NCBI RefSeq assembly: GCF_002929295.1
Contig: NZ_PJIM01000001.1
Coordinates: forward strand, 1,479,398 to 1,543,397
DNA length: 64,000 nt
Origin: Arthrobacter sp. SX1312
GTDB taxonomy: Bacteria; Actinomycetota; Actinomycetes; Actinomycetales; Micrococcaceae
Direction: 5' to 3'
Below the pieces are notes generated by a model that worked only from the letters and a program-made list of their open reading frames with translations, ran no database searches and was not told the origin of the DNA. The first letter of the stretch is position 1. Each line of letters starts with the position of its first letter. Below, one piece after another: positions 43,693 to 51,359 of the stretch. A program made the position numbers and the translations under genes.

Positions 43693-44277
43693 CTAGGGGC
43701 GCTTCGGCCGCGCCCGGACGTGCATCCGCTCGCCCTGCTGACCGAAGAGGCTGATGAGTTCCACGGGCTTCCCGTCGGCGCTGGCGAACCAGTGGGGGGT
43801 GCGGGTGTCGAATTCGGCGGCCTCGCCCGGTCCGAGCACGAAGTCGTTGTCACCGAGGACGAGGCGGAGGGAGCCGCTGAGGATGTACAGCCACTCGTAG
43901 CCCTCGTGGACCTGCGGATCCGGTTCGGTGCCGCGCGCAGCGCCGTCGAGCACCATCTTGAACGCCTGCATGCCGCCCGGGCGGCGCGTGAGGGGGATCG
44001 CGGTGGTCCCGTGGTACTCGATGGGACGGAGGTGGATGCGGGGGTCGCCGGTCGGCGGCGCTCCGACGAGATCGTCGAGCGGCACCCCGTACACCCGGGC
44101 GATGGGCAGCAGGATCTCGAGGTTGGGGCGGCGCCCACCGGATTCCAGCCGCGACAGCGTGCTCACGGAGATACCGGACGCCGCGGACACGTCGCCGAGC
44201 GTGAGGTTGCGCTGTGCCCTCAGGGCGCGGAGACGGGGTCCGACGGCGTCGAGTACCGCCTCGAGGTCTGCAGTCAT
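43693..44277 (-). CDS. XRE-family regulator with cupin domain
   Basis: 194 residues: N-terminal helix-turn-helix (LRALRAQRNLTLGDVSAASGISVSTLSRLESGGRRPNLE, about 15-60) and a C-terminal cupin (VHEGYEWLYILSGSLRLVLGD and GEAAEFDTRTPHWF) that senses a small ligand. Start MTADLE at 44277; nine bases upstream lies a TTTGCC-ATACC-GGCAAA operator-like palindrome. Divergent from the thioredoxin-reductase-like gene, which it probably controls. Confidence 0.92.
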   Translation of the reverse strand: MTADLEAVLDAVGPRLRALRAQRNLTLGDVSAASGISVSTLSRLESGGRRPNLEILLPIARVYGVPLDDLVGAPPTGDPRIHLRPIEYHGTTAIPLTRRPGGMQAFKMVLDGAARGTEPDPQVHEGYEWLYILSGSLRLVLGDNDFVLGPGEAAEFDTRTPHWFASADGKPVELISLFGQQGERMHVRARPKRP

Positions 44278-44285
44278 GACCCTAT

Positions 44286-44302
44286 TTTGCCATACCGGCA
44301 AA
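44286..44302. promoter_or_regulatory. Operator-like inverted repeat between XRE-cupin and flavoreductase genes
   Basis: TTTGCC (44286-44291), spacer ATACC, GGCAAA (44297-44302): perfect 6-bp half-sites. Located 9 bases before the XRE start and 68 before the oxidoreductase start, placed to control one or both. Confidence 0.6.
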
Positions 44303-44369
44303 GAAGTTTGCACTCCCTGCGGGAGTCGCCCGATGCTGGATGTATCGGCACACTCGAAGGAGAACCACC

Positions 44370-45470
44370 ATGTCACCCACCGATCGCACCCTGCAGGAGC
44401 GGCACGATGTCGTCGTCATCGGCGGCGGACCCGCGGGCCTGAGCGCGGCCGTCACGCTCGGCCGTGCCCTCCGCTCCGTCGTCGTCCTCGACGCCGGGCA
44501 GCCGCGCAACGCCCCCGCCCAGGGCGTCCACGGCTTCCTGGCCTGCGAGGGCATCAGCCCGGCTGCGCTGCTCGACGCCGGGCGCGCCGACGCCGAGAGC
44601 TACGGCGCGGAGTTCGTCCGCGCGGAGGCCGTGCGCGTCCAGCGCGTCGCCGAGGGATTCGCCGTGGTGCTGGCGGACGGGCGCGGCGTCGTCGGGCGGC
44701 GCCTGCTCCTCGCCACGGGCCTGGCGGACGGGTTGCCGGCGATTCCCGGTCTGCGTGAGCAGTGGGGTGTGGGCGTCGTGCACTGCCCGTACTGCCACGG
44801 GTACGAGATCCGCGGGCAGCACATCGGCGTCCTCGGGACGGGCCCGATGTCCATCCACCAGACGCTCCTGTTCCGGCAGTGGTCGGAGCACGTCACGCTG
44901 TTCCTCAACGACACGGTGGCTCCGACGGACGAGGAGTGGGACACGCTGGCCGCCCGGTCGATCCGCGTGGTGGACGGCGCCGTCGCCTCCGTCGACCAGG
45001 CGGACGGCGTCCTGACCGGGGTGACGGTACGGGACGGTACGACCTTCGGCCTGGACGCCCTCGCCGTCGGGACGCGGATGGAGGCCCGCGGGGACCTGCT
45101 GGCGCCGCTGGGCCTCGCGCCGCAGGATCATCCCTCCGGCATGGGCCACTCGATCGTCCCCGGCCCCATGGGCTCCACCGCGGTGCCCGGGGTGTACGTC
45201 GCGGGCAACGTCTCGAATCTCTCCGCGCAGGTCGTCGTCGCAGCGGCCGAGGGCACCATGGCGGGTGCGGCGATCAACGCGGACCTGGTCGCGGAGGAGA
45301 CCGCCTGGGCCCTCGACGGATACCGCGGTCCCTTCTCGGCGTCGTCGGAGTCCGGCGTCTCGGAGCGCGTGCTTGGTGTCCGCCGCCACGGGCTGGATGA
45401 TGGGCAGGTCACGGGCGCCTCCGCGCCCTCCGATTCGACGCGTCGGGAAGAGGTACGCAGTGTCGGTTGA
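44370..45470 (+). CDS. Thioredoxin reductase-like FAD/NAD(P)-dependent oxidoreductase
   Basis: 366 residues. FAD-binding GGGPAGLSAAVTLGRALRSVVVLDAG near the N-terminus, redox-active CxxC in HCPYCHGYE (about 140), a second nucleotide site VLGTGPMS, and a C-terminal GVYVAGNVSNLSAQVVVAAAEG. It lacks the usual downstream thioredoxin gene, so the electron acceptor is unknown. Start at 44370 with AAGGAGA. Divergent from the XRE-cupin regulator; the methyltransferase gene overlaps its end by 11 bases. Confidence 0.92.
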   Translation: MSPTDRTLQERHDVVVIGGGPAGLSAAVTLGRALRSVVVLDAGQPRNAPAQGVHGFLACEGISPAALLDAGRADAESYGAEFVRAEAVRVQRVAEGFAVVLADGRGVVGRRLLLATGLADGLPAIPGLREQWGVGVVHCPYCHGYEIRGQHIGVLGTGPMSIHQTLLFRQWSEHVTLFLNDTVAPTDEEWDTLAARSIRVVDGAVASVDQADGVLTGVTVRDGTTFGLDALAVGTRMEARGDLLAPLGLAPQDHPSGMGHSIVPGPMGSTAVPGVYVAGNVSNLSAQVVVAAAEGTMAGAAINADLVAEETAWALDGYRGPFSASSESGVSERVLGVRRHGLDDGQVTGASAPSDSTRREEVRSVG

Positions 45471-46092
45471 GTACACGCAGGAGTTCTGGGACGACCGCTA
45501 CCGGCAGCACGCGTCGAGGATCTGGAGCGGCACCCCGAACCGGCAGCTCGTCGCTGCGGCGCAGGAACTGCCGCCGGGCCGGGCACTGGACGTCGGCTGC
45601 GGGGAGGGAGCCGACGCCGTCTGGCTCGCCTCCCGGGGCTGGACCGTCCTCGGGATCGACGTCTCGGAGGTGGCCCTCTCCCGTGCCCGGACCCACGCCG
45701 AGGCGTTCGAGGAGCCGGTCACGGACCGCCTCGAGTGGCGGCACGCGGACCTGCTGGCCTCGCCGGAACTCCCGGACGGACAGGACCTCGTCTCCATCCA
45801 GTTCATGCACCTGCCCGATCCGGACCGGTCGCGGATCTTCCGGCGGTTGGCGGCGCTCGTCGGCGTCGGCGGAACCCTCCTCATCGTCGCCCACGACCCC
45901 TCGGACCGGCACGCCGGAGTGGGGCGGCCGCCGCACGCCGAGCTGTTCTACACCCCGCAGCAGATCGCCGCCCTGCTCGACGACTCCTGGGACATCCGGG
46001 CCTGCGAAGCCCGGCCGAGGACCCAGCGCACCGCGGACGGCCGCGACGTGACCATCAGGGACGCCGTCCTGCAGGCAGTACGGCTCCGCTGA
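45460..46092 (+). CDS. Class I SAM-dependent methyltransferase
   Basis: 210 residues with the Rossmann SAM site RALDVGCGEGADAVWLASRGW (about 40-60), the acidic IDVSEVAL strand and an EWRHADLL motif. The opening EFWDDRYRQHASRIWSGTPN is typical of thiopurine/tellurite-type small methyltransferases. GTG at 45460 with GAAGAGG upstream, inside the previous gene's end. Cotranscription with a flavoreductase under an XRE-cupin regulator suggests detoxification of an electrophile or chalcogen compound, an inference only. Confidence 0.88.
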   Translation: MSVEYTQEFWDDRYRQHASRIWSGTPNRQLVAAAQELPPGRALDVGCGEGADAVWLASRGWTVLGIDVSEVALSRARTHAEAFEEPVTDRLEWRHADLLASPELPDGQDLVSIQFMHLPDPDRSRIFRRLAALVGVGGTLLIVAHDPSDRHAGVGRPPHAELFYTPQQIAALLDDSWDIRACEARPRTQRTADGRDVTIRDAVLQAVRLR

Positions 46093-46160
46093 GGCCCGCA
46101 AGGGCCGGGTAGCAGCCCGTACCGCGTGCGCTCCCACCGGTCCCTCGATAGCCTCGACGG

Positions 46161-47330
46161 ATGCAGTGGATCACGGAGAAGTACGTCAATTTCGCCAGCG
46201 TGGTCGACGAGGTGACGCTCGCACAGAACCTGATGACCAGTTCCATGCCGTTCGTGTACCCGCACTTCGCCTCCATGCCCGATGCCCATCTGGGGAAGGG
46301 CTGCGCCGTCGGCTCGGTTCTTCCGACCCTCGGGGCGATCATCCCGGCGGCCGTCGGGGTGGACATCGGCTGCGGGATGGTCGCGGTGCGGACCGACTTC
46401 AGGGCCACGGACATCGCCCACCTGGACCGTCGTCGCCTGCGCCAGGCGATCGAGCGGGCCGTGCCGCTCTCGGCCGGCAACAACAACAAGCGCGTCAGCG
46501 CCTCCGCCCAGCCCCGCGTCGACACCCTCGAGCAGGACGCCCGTACCGCGGGATTCGACCCGTCGAGCTACGTGAAGCAGTGGCGGCTGCAGCTCGGCAC
46601 CCTCGGATCGGGCAACCACTTCATCGAGGTGTCCCTCGACGAGCAGGACGACGTCTGGCTCTTCCTGCACTCCGGGTCCCGGGGTATCGGCAACCGGATC
46701 GCGCAGCGCCACATCCGTGCGGCACAGGACTACTGTGCGCGACGGTCCCTCGGCCTCCCCCACCAGGACCTCGCGTACCTGGAGGAGGCGACGCCCGAGT
46801 TCGACCGCTACATCAGCGAACTGCTGTGGGCCCAGAAGTTCGCCCTGCTCAACCGCGAGGAGATGATGGACCGCGTGGTCCGGCAGTTCGCCGACTGGGT
46901 GGGCGGTCCGGTACAGGAGCGCGAGCGCATCAACTGCCACCACAACTACACGCAGCGGGAGACGCACTACGGCAGGGACGTCTGGCTCTCCCGCAAGGGC
47001 GCCATCGCCGCGGACCCCGGCCGGCCCGGCCTGATCCCCGGCTCGATGGGCACGCGCTCCTACGTGGTGACGGGCAGGGGCAGCAGGGAGTCCATGGACT
47101 CGGCGCCCCACGGCGCCGGACGCGAGTACTCCCGCACCAGGGCCCGGAAGACGTTCACGCAGGACCAGCTCCGGGCAGCGATGCGCGGCATCGAGTACCG
47201 GGACACGCCGGCGTTCCTCGACGAGATCCCGGCCGCCTACAAGGACATCGACGTCGTCATGCAGGATGCCCGGGAGCTCGTGGACGTCCGCCACACGCTC
47301 CGGCAGATCATCAACGTGAAAGGCGACTGA
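46161..47330 (+). CDS. rtcB: RtcB family RNA ligase
   Basis: 389 residues. RtcB joins RNA 2',3'-cyclic phosphate or 3'-phosphate to 5'-OH ends using GTP and Mn. Metal ligands lie in MPDAHLGKG, GVDIGCGM (C71), LGSGNHFIE and NCHHNY; the guanylated histidine is in APHGAGREYSR; GSMGTRSYVV is present. Shorter than archaeal RtcB because it lacks inteins and insertions. There is no RtcA or RtcR neighbour. It reads into a terminator and then two tRNA genes on the other strand. Confidence 0.95.
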   Translation: MQWITEKYVNFASVVDEVTLAQNLMTSSMPFVYPHFASMPDAHLGKGCAVGSVLPTLGAIIPAAVGVDIGCGMVAVRTDFRATDIAHLDRRRLRQAIERAVPLSAGNNNKRVSASAQPRVDTLEQDARTAGFDPSSYVKQWRLQLGTLGSGNHFIEVSLDEQDDVWLFLHSGSRGIGNRIAQRHIRAAQDYCARRSLGLPHQDLAYLEEATPEFDRYISELLWAQKFALLNREEMMDRVVRQFADWVGGPVQERERINCHHNYTQRETHYGRDVWLSRKGAIAADPGRPGLIPGSMGTRSYVVTGRGSRESMDSAPHGAGREYSRTRARKTFTQDQLRAAMRGIEYRDTPAFLDEIPAAYKDIDVVMQDARELVDVRHTLRQIINVKGD

Positions 47331-47351
47331 CGCGGCGCCTTGGATACACGG

Positions 47352-47381
47352 AAGGCCCCGGAGCCGAAGCTCCGGGGCCTT
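47352..47381 (+). terminator. Terminator between rtcB and tRNA-Met
   Basis: 13-bp arms AAGGCCCCGGAGC and GCTCCGGGGCCTT around CGAA, 21 bases after the rtcB stop; it can serve rtcB and, on the minus strand, the tRNA transcript. Confidence 0.85.
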
Positions 47382-47396
47382 GCGGGGTTCTGTCTG

Positions 47397-47470
47397 TAGC
47401 GGTGGTGGGACTCGATCCCACGACCTCACGATTATGAGTCGTGCGCTCTAACCAGCTGAGCTACACCGCC
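47397..47470 (-). tRNA. tRNA-Met (elongator, anticodon CAT)
   Basis: 74-nt cloverleaf: acceptor GGCGGTG/CACCGCT with one G-U at the end, D-arm AGCTCAGCTGGTTAGAGC, anticodon loop CTCATAA, T-loop ATCGAGT. A CAT tRNA could also be Ile2, but body and acceptor match elongator Met. CCA not encoded. Confidence 0.9.
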
Positions 47471-47525
47471 CCAAATGAGTCTGCCCGCACCGATCGGACG
47501 ATCGTCACGGGCCCCCTCATTTGCG

Positions 47526-47597
47526 AGCCCCCCACCGGAATCGATCCGGTGACCTCGTTCTTACCAAGAACGCGCTCTACCACTGAGCTAGGGGGGC
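47526..47597 (-). tRNA. tRNA-Thr (anticodon GGT)
   Basis: 72-nt cloverleaf: acceptor GCCCCCC/GGGGGGC, D-arm AGCTCAGTGGTAGAGC, anticodon loop CTTGGTA with GGT, T-loop ATCGATT. CCA not encoded. It is 55 bases from tRNA-Met with an 8-bp inverted repeat (CAAATGAG/CTCATTTG) between the two. Confidence 0.94.
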
Positions 47598-47723
47598 AAC
47601 AGCAAGAAACTTTACCAGTTCCCGGCCGCTGGTGCGAAATCGGCAGCCGCCTGATCGGCGGACCCCGCATTCCGCGTCGGACCCGTGCAGGCACGGGTCC
47701 GACGGGGGTCTGTCAGCTGGGTC

Positions 47724-49643
47724 CTACCACTGCTCGGACTGCGCGCTGGGGCGTCCTGCCCCGGCGCCGGCGCCCTTGGCCTGGCGTGGCTTGCGGGTGG
47801 CGTCGCCCGAGAAGCGGGTGTCGCCGTCGCGCTTGGGGTAGTCCTTCTTGAAGGGCTTCTTGAACTCGCCCGCACCACGGTTGCCTGCGGGCTTGCGGCC
47901 CTTGTCGAGCTCCAGGTGGATCAGCTCGCCGCCGATGCGCGTCTTGGAGAGCGCCCGCAGCTGGTCCTTGGAAAGATCGGCCGGCAGCTCCACGAGGCTG
48001 TGGTCCGCACGGATGTCGATGCCACCGATCTGCGAGGAGGACAGGCCGCCCTCGTTCGCGATGGCCCCGACGATCGAGCCCGGCATCACGCGCTGGCGAC
48101 GGCCCACCGCGATGCGGTAGGTGGCGTTGCCCTCGGTGAGGGTGCGGGTCGGGCCGCGGGACCCGAAGGCGTCCTTGCGTCCGTCGGCGCGCTCGCGCTG
48201 GCCGGCGGGAGCCACCGGGATGTCCTGGACCAGGACGGGCTGGCCGCCCTGCGCCATGATGGCGAGGGCCGCTGCGATCTCGGCGGCCGGCACATCGTGC
48301 TCGACCTCGTAGTTCGCGATCAGGTCGCGGAACAGCGAGACGTCCTCGGTCGCCAGCGTGGTGGTGATCTTCTCCGCGAACTTGTTCAGGCGCAGCTCGT
48401 TGATCTTCTCCGTGGAGGGCAGCTGCATCTGCTCGACCGGCTGGCGCGTGGCCTTCTCGATCGAACGGAGCAGGTACTTCTCGCGGGGGGTGATGAAGAG
48501 GATCGCGTCACCCGAACGCCCCGCGCGGCCGGTACGGCCGATGCGGTGCACGTAGGACTCGGTGTCGTGCGGGATGTCGTAGTTCACGACGAGCGAGATG
48601 CGCTCCACGTCGAGCCCACGGGCGGCGACGTCCGTGGCGACGAGGATGTCGATCTTGCCGTCGCGCAGCGCCTCGACGGTGCGCTCGCGCTGCTGCTGGG
48701 GGATGTCTCCGTTGATGGCTGCTGCCGAGAAGCCCCGTGAACGCAACTTGTCCGCCAGGTCTTCGGTCGCCATCTTGGTGCGGACGAAGGCGATGATGCC
48801 GTCGTAGTCCTCCACCTCGAGGATGCGGGTCATCGCGTCGAGCTTGTGCGGGCCCATGACCTGCAGGAAGCGCTGACGTGTGTTGGTGCCCGTCGTCGTC
48901 TTGCCCTTGACCGAGATCTCGGCGGGGTCGTTCAGGTACTTCTTGGCGATGCGGCGGATGGCCGGGGGCATCGTCGCGGAGAACAGGGCAACCTGCTTCT
49001 CGGCCGGGGTGGAGGAGAGGATCTGCTCCACGTCCTCGGCGAAGCCCATGCGCAGCATCTCGTCGGCCTCGTCGAGCACCACGTACTCGAGGTTGGACAG
49101 ATCGAGCGAGCCCTTGGAGATGTGGTCGATGACGCGACCGGGCGTGCCGACCACGACCTGCGCGCCGCGGCGGAGCCCGGCCAGCTGGGGGCCGTAGGGC
49201 GATCCACCGTAGACGGGGAGGACGGTGAAGCCCTCCATGTGCTTGGCGTAGGAGGCGAAGGCCTCCGCGACCTGGAGCGCGAGTTCGCGGGTCGGTGCGA
49301 GGACCAGGACCTGCGTGTTCTTGCTCGGGCCGCCGTTGACGTCGGCGAGCTCGGCCATCTTCGACAGCGCGGGGATGGCGAACGCGGCGGTCTTGCCGGT
49401 GCCGGTCTGGGCGAGGCCGACGACGTCGCGGCCCTCGAGCAGCGCGGGGATGGTCGCCGCCTGGATGGGCGAGGGCTTCTCGTAGCCGACGTCGGTGAGG
49501 GCGGCGAGGACGCGGCGGTCCAGATTCAGGTCGGTGAAGCGGATCTCCGCGGCGTCGTCCTCGGCCGGTGCTGCCGGGGCCGTGACGGCCTCGTCGGTGA
49601 CGGGCGTGGAGTCGGTGATCTGTTCGGACAGGTTTTCAGGCAC
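47724..49643 (-). CDS. deaD: DEAD-box RNA helicase, CsdA/DeaD type
   Basis: 639 residues. Motifs: Q motif (YEKPSPIQAATIP), AQTGTGKT, PTRELALQ, DEADEML, SAT, HRIGRTGRAGR. A C-terminal DbpA-like RNA-binding domain (YRIAVGRRQRVMPGSIVGAIANEGG) is followed by a basic tail. Such helicases act in ribosome assembly and RNA decay, often in the cold. GTG start at 49643 with TGGAGGA; a 277-base leader with a hairpin (49697-49728) lies upstream. Next to tRNA-Thr, which is on the same strand. Confidence 0.95.
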   Translation of the reverse strand: MPENLSEQITDSTPVTDEAVTAPAAPAEDDAAEIRFTDLNLDRRVLAALTDVGYEKPSPIQAATIPALLEGRDVVGLAQTGTGKTAAFAIPALSKMAELADVNGGPSKNTQVLVLAPTRELALQVAEAFASYAKHMEGFTVLPVYGGSPYGPQLAGLRRGAQVVVGTPGRVIDHISKGSLDLSNLEYVVLDEADEMLRMGFAEDVEQILSSTPAEKQVALFSATMPPAIRRIAKKYLNDPAEISVKGKTTTGTNTRQRFLQVMGPHKLDAMTRILEVEDYDGIIAFVRTKMATEDLADKLRSRGFSAAAINGDIPQQQRERTVEALRDGKIDILVATDVAARGLDVERISLVVNYDIPHDTESYVHRIGRTGRAGRSGDAILFITPREKYLLRSIEKATRQPVEQMQLPSTEKINELRLNKFAEKITTTLATEDVSLFRDLIANYEVEHDVPAAEIAAALAIMAQGGQPVLVQDIPVAPAGQRERADGRKDAFGSRGPTRTLTEGNATYRIAVGRRQRVMPGSIVGAIANEGGLSSSQIGGIDIRADHSLVELPADLSKDQLRALSKTRIGGELIHLELDKGRKPAGNRGAGEFKKPFKKDYPKRDGDTRFSGDATRKPRQAKGAGAGAGRPSAQSEQW

Positions 49644-49980
49644 GGGAAATAATCCTCCAGGTAGGTGCCGGACGGCCCTGGCAGGATGGAGCCCGCAGTG
49701 CCGAATGAACGTAGGAATCCGGCACTGTTTCAATCCCGGCGCCGAACTCCGGGCCACACGGTTCTCTCTGCTCTCTCAGCAGTGACGTGTGACGTTTCTT
49801 CTAGCCGGCGCTCCCTGATGAATCTGCTCGCGAGTCTGTGCTCCGAGCCCCAACACAACCAATCCGGCCCGAGAGGGCGGACATAAAGGGAATACCGGTG
49901 TGGGGGATGTTCCCAGTCTACGGCACGCCGGCGTCGCCCCGAGCCAGAAGGGCGACGGCGGCCGGGTGACGTTCGGCACG
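49644..49980 (-). promoter_or_regulatory. Long 5' leader/intergenic region of the DEAD-box helicase
   Basis: 337 bases without a gene between the helicase start and the MOSC stop. It holds an 8-bp stem CAGTGCCG/CGGCACTG (49697-49728) and other weak stems, and lies upstream of the helicase on its strand. Cold-induced helicase genes in other bacteria have long regulatory leaders; here I see only the structure and length. Confidence 0.45.
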
Positions 49981-50637
49981 TCAGGCTGGCGCCGCGACCC
50001 TCAGGGCCTGGAGGGCTGCCTTCCGCACCTGCGGGGTGAGCGCCAGCGACCCCCCTGCTGCGGCATCGAGGAGCGCCAGGGCGCGGGTCCCGTCGAGGCC
50101 GGCGTAGACCTGGGCTGCTGTGACGCCGTGCTCCGGGACGCTGCTGATCCGGATCGCGTCCCCGGCCTCGATGCTGCCCTTCACCACCACGCGCAGGTAG
50201 GTCCCCACGCGGTTGGCCTCGCTGAAGCGCTTCACCCAGGACTTCTCCCCCAGGTACCGCGCGAAGTTCACGCACGGTGTCCGGGGCATGGTGGCCTCGA
50301 GGACCACCTGCTCCCCCACGCTCCAGCGTTCGCCGATGACCGCATTGGACGCGTCGATCCCGGCGACGCGGAGATTCTCCCCGAAGAGACCCGGTGTCAC
50401 GTCCCGCCCCAGCTGGGCGGCCCAGAAGTCGGCGTCCTCCTGCGAGTAGGCGTAGACGGCCTTCGTGGGCCCGCCGTGGTGCTTCCGACTGGCCTGGATG
50501 TCCCCTGTGAGTCCCAGCGGGTGGACGTTCACGGGCCCGACGACGGCCCGCTTGTCGATCGCGGTGACGCCCGTGGAGTCCCTCGTGGGCAGCAGGTCGT
50601 GGACGCGGCATACCGCGAGGAGGGTGCCGGAGGTCAT
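49981..50637 (-). CDS. MOSC domain-containing protein (YiiM-like)
   Basis: 218 residues. Sequence marks of the MOSC fold: HHGGPTKAVYAYSQEDADFWAAQLG, GLFGENLRVAGI and the conserved cysteine in PRTPCVNFARYLG, which in relatives binds the molybdenum cofactor. YiiM reduces N-hydroxylated bases such as 6-N-hydroxyaminopurine. Start MTSGTLL at 50637 with TAGGA upstream; ATG 50646 lacks spacing. Stands alone, just below the kdpE-like gene. Confidence 0.9.
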   Translation of the reverse strand: MTSGTLLAVCRVHDLLPTRDSTGVTAIDKRAVVGPVNVHPLGLTGDIQASRKHHGGPTKAVYAYSQEDADFWAAQLGRDVTPGLFGENLRVAGIDASNAVIGERWSVGEQVVLEATMPRTPCVNFARYLGEKSWVKRFSEANRVGTYLRVVVKGSIEAGDAIRISSVPEHGVTAAQVYAGLDGTRALALLDAAAGGSLALTPQVRKAALQALRVAAPA

Positions 50638-50684
50638 GGCCACCATCCTAGGTCGCGTCCGGCCGCCGCCGGGGATCTCGGCGC

Positions 50685-51359
50685 TCACGGCTCGAACCGG
50701 TACCCCATGCCGCTCTCCGTGACGAAGTAGCGCGGCGCACCCGGGTCCGGCTCGAGCTTCTTGCGCAGCTGCGCCATGTACACGCGGAGGTACTGCACGT
50801 CCTTCGCGTACGCCGGACCCCAGACGTCCAGGAGCAGTTGCTGCTGCGACACGAGCCGGCCGGGATGACCGATCAGCCGGTCGATGATCTTCCACTCGGT
50901 GGGCGTCAGCCGGACGTCCCTGCCGTCCCTGACCGCGCGGCGCGCACCGGCGTCGAGGGTGAAGTCAGGGGTCTCGATGACCGGTGCCTCGGCCGCGATC
51001 GCCGTCCGCCGGGCCGCCACGCGGAGGCGGGCCAGCAGTTCGTCGAGGCCGAAGGGCTTCGTCACGTAGTCGTCGGCACCGGCGTCGAGCGCGTCCACCT
51101 TGTCCTGCGACCCGTGCCGCGCCGAGAGCACGATGATGTGGACCTGGGACCACCCGCGGATCCGCCGGATGACGTCGACGCCGTCGAGGTCCGGCAGGCC
51201 CAGGTCCAGCACGATGATGTCCGGGTGGTGCTCGGCGGCGGCGGCGAGCGCGGTCTCGCCGTCGACGGCCGTCACGCACTGGTAGCCGCAGGCGCGCAGG
51301 TTGATCTCGAGGGCCCGGAGGAGCTGCGGTTCGTCGTCGACCACCAGCACGCGCGTCAC
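50685..51359 (-). CDS. kdpE: KdpE-like response regulator
   Basis: 224 residues. OmpR family: receiver (VTRVLVVDDE start, phospho-acceptor D52 in LDLGLPDLDG, K in TKPFGLDE) and winged helix (LTPTEWKIIDRLIGHPGRLVSQQQLL, YLRVYMAQLRKKLE, GYRFEP), the KdpE pattern. Its GTG overlaps the kinase stop (GTGA). No kdpFABC potassium-pump genes are in the window, so the target is unknown. Confidence 0.9.
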   Translation of the reverse strand: MTRVLVVDDEPQLLRALEINLRACGYQCVTAVDGETALAAAAEHHPDIIVLDLGLPDLDGVDVIRRIRGWSQVHIIVLSARHGSQDKVDALDAGADDYVTKPFGLDELLARLRVAARRTAIAAEAPVIETPDFTLDAGARRAVRDGRDVRLTPTEWKIIDRLIGHPGRLVSQQQLLLDVWGPAYAKDVQYLRVYMAQLRKKLEPDPGAPRYFVTESGMGYRFEP

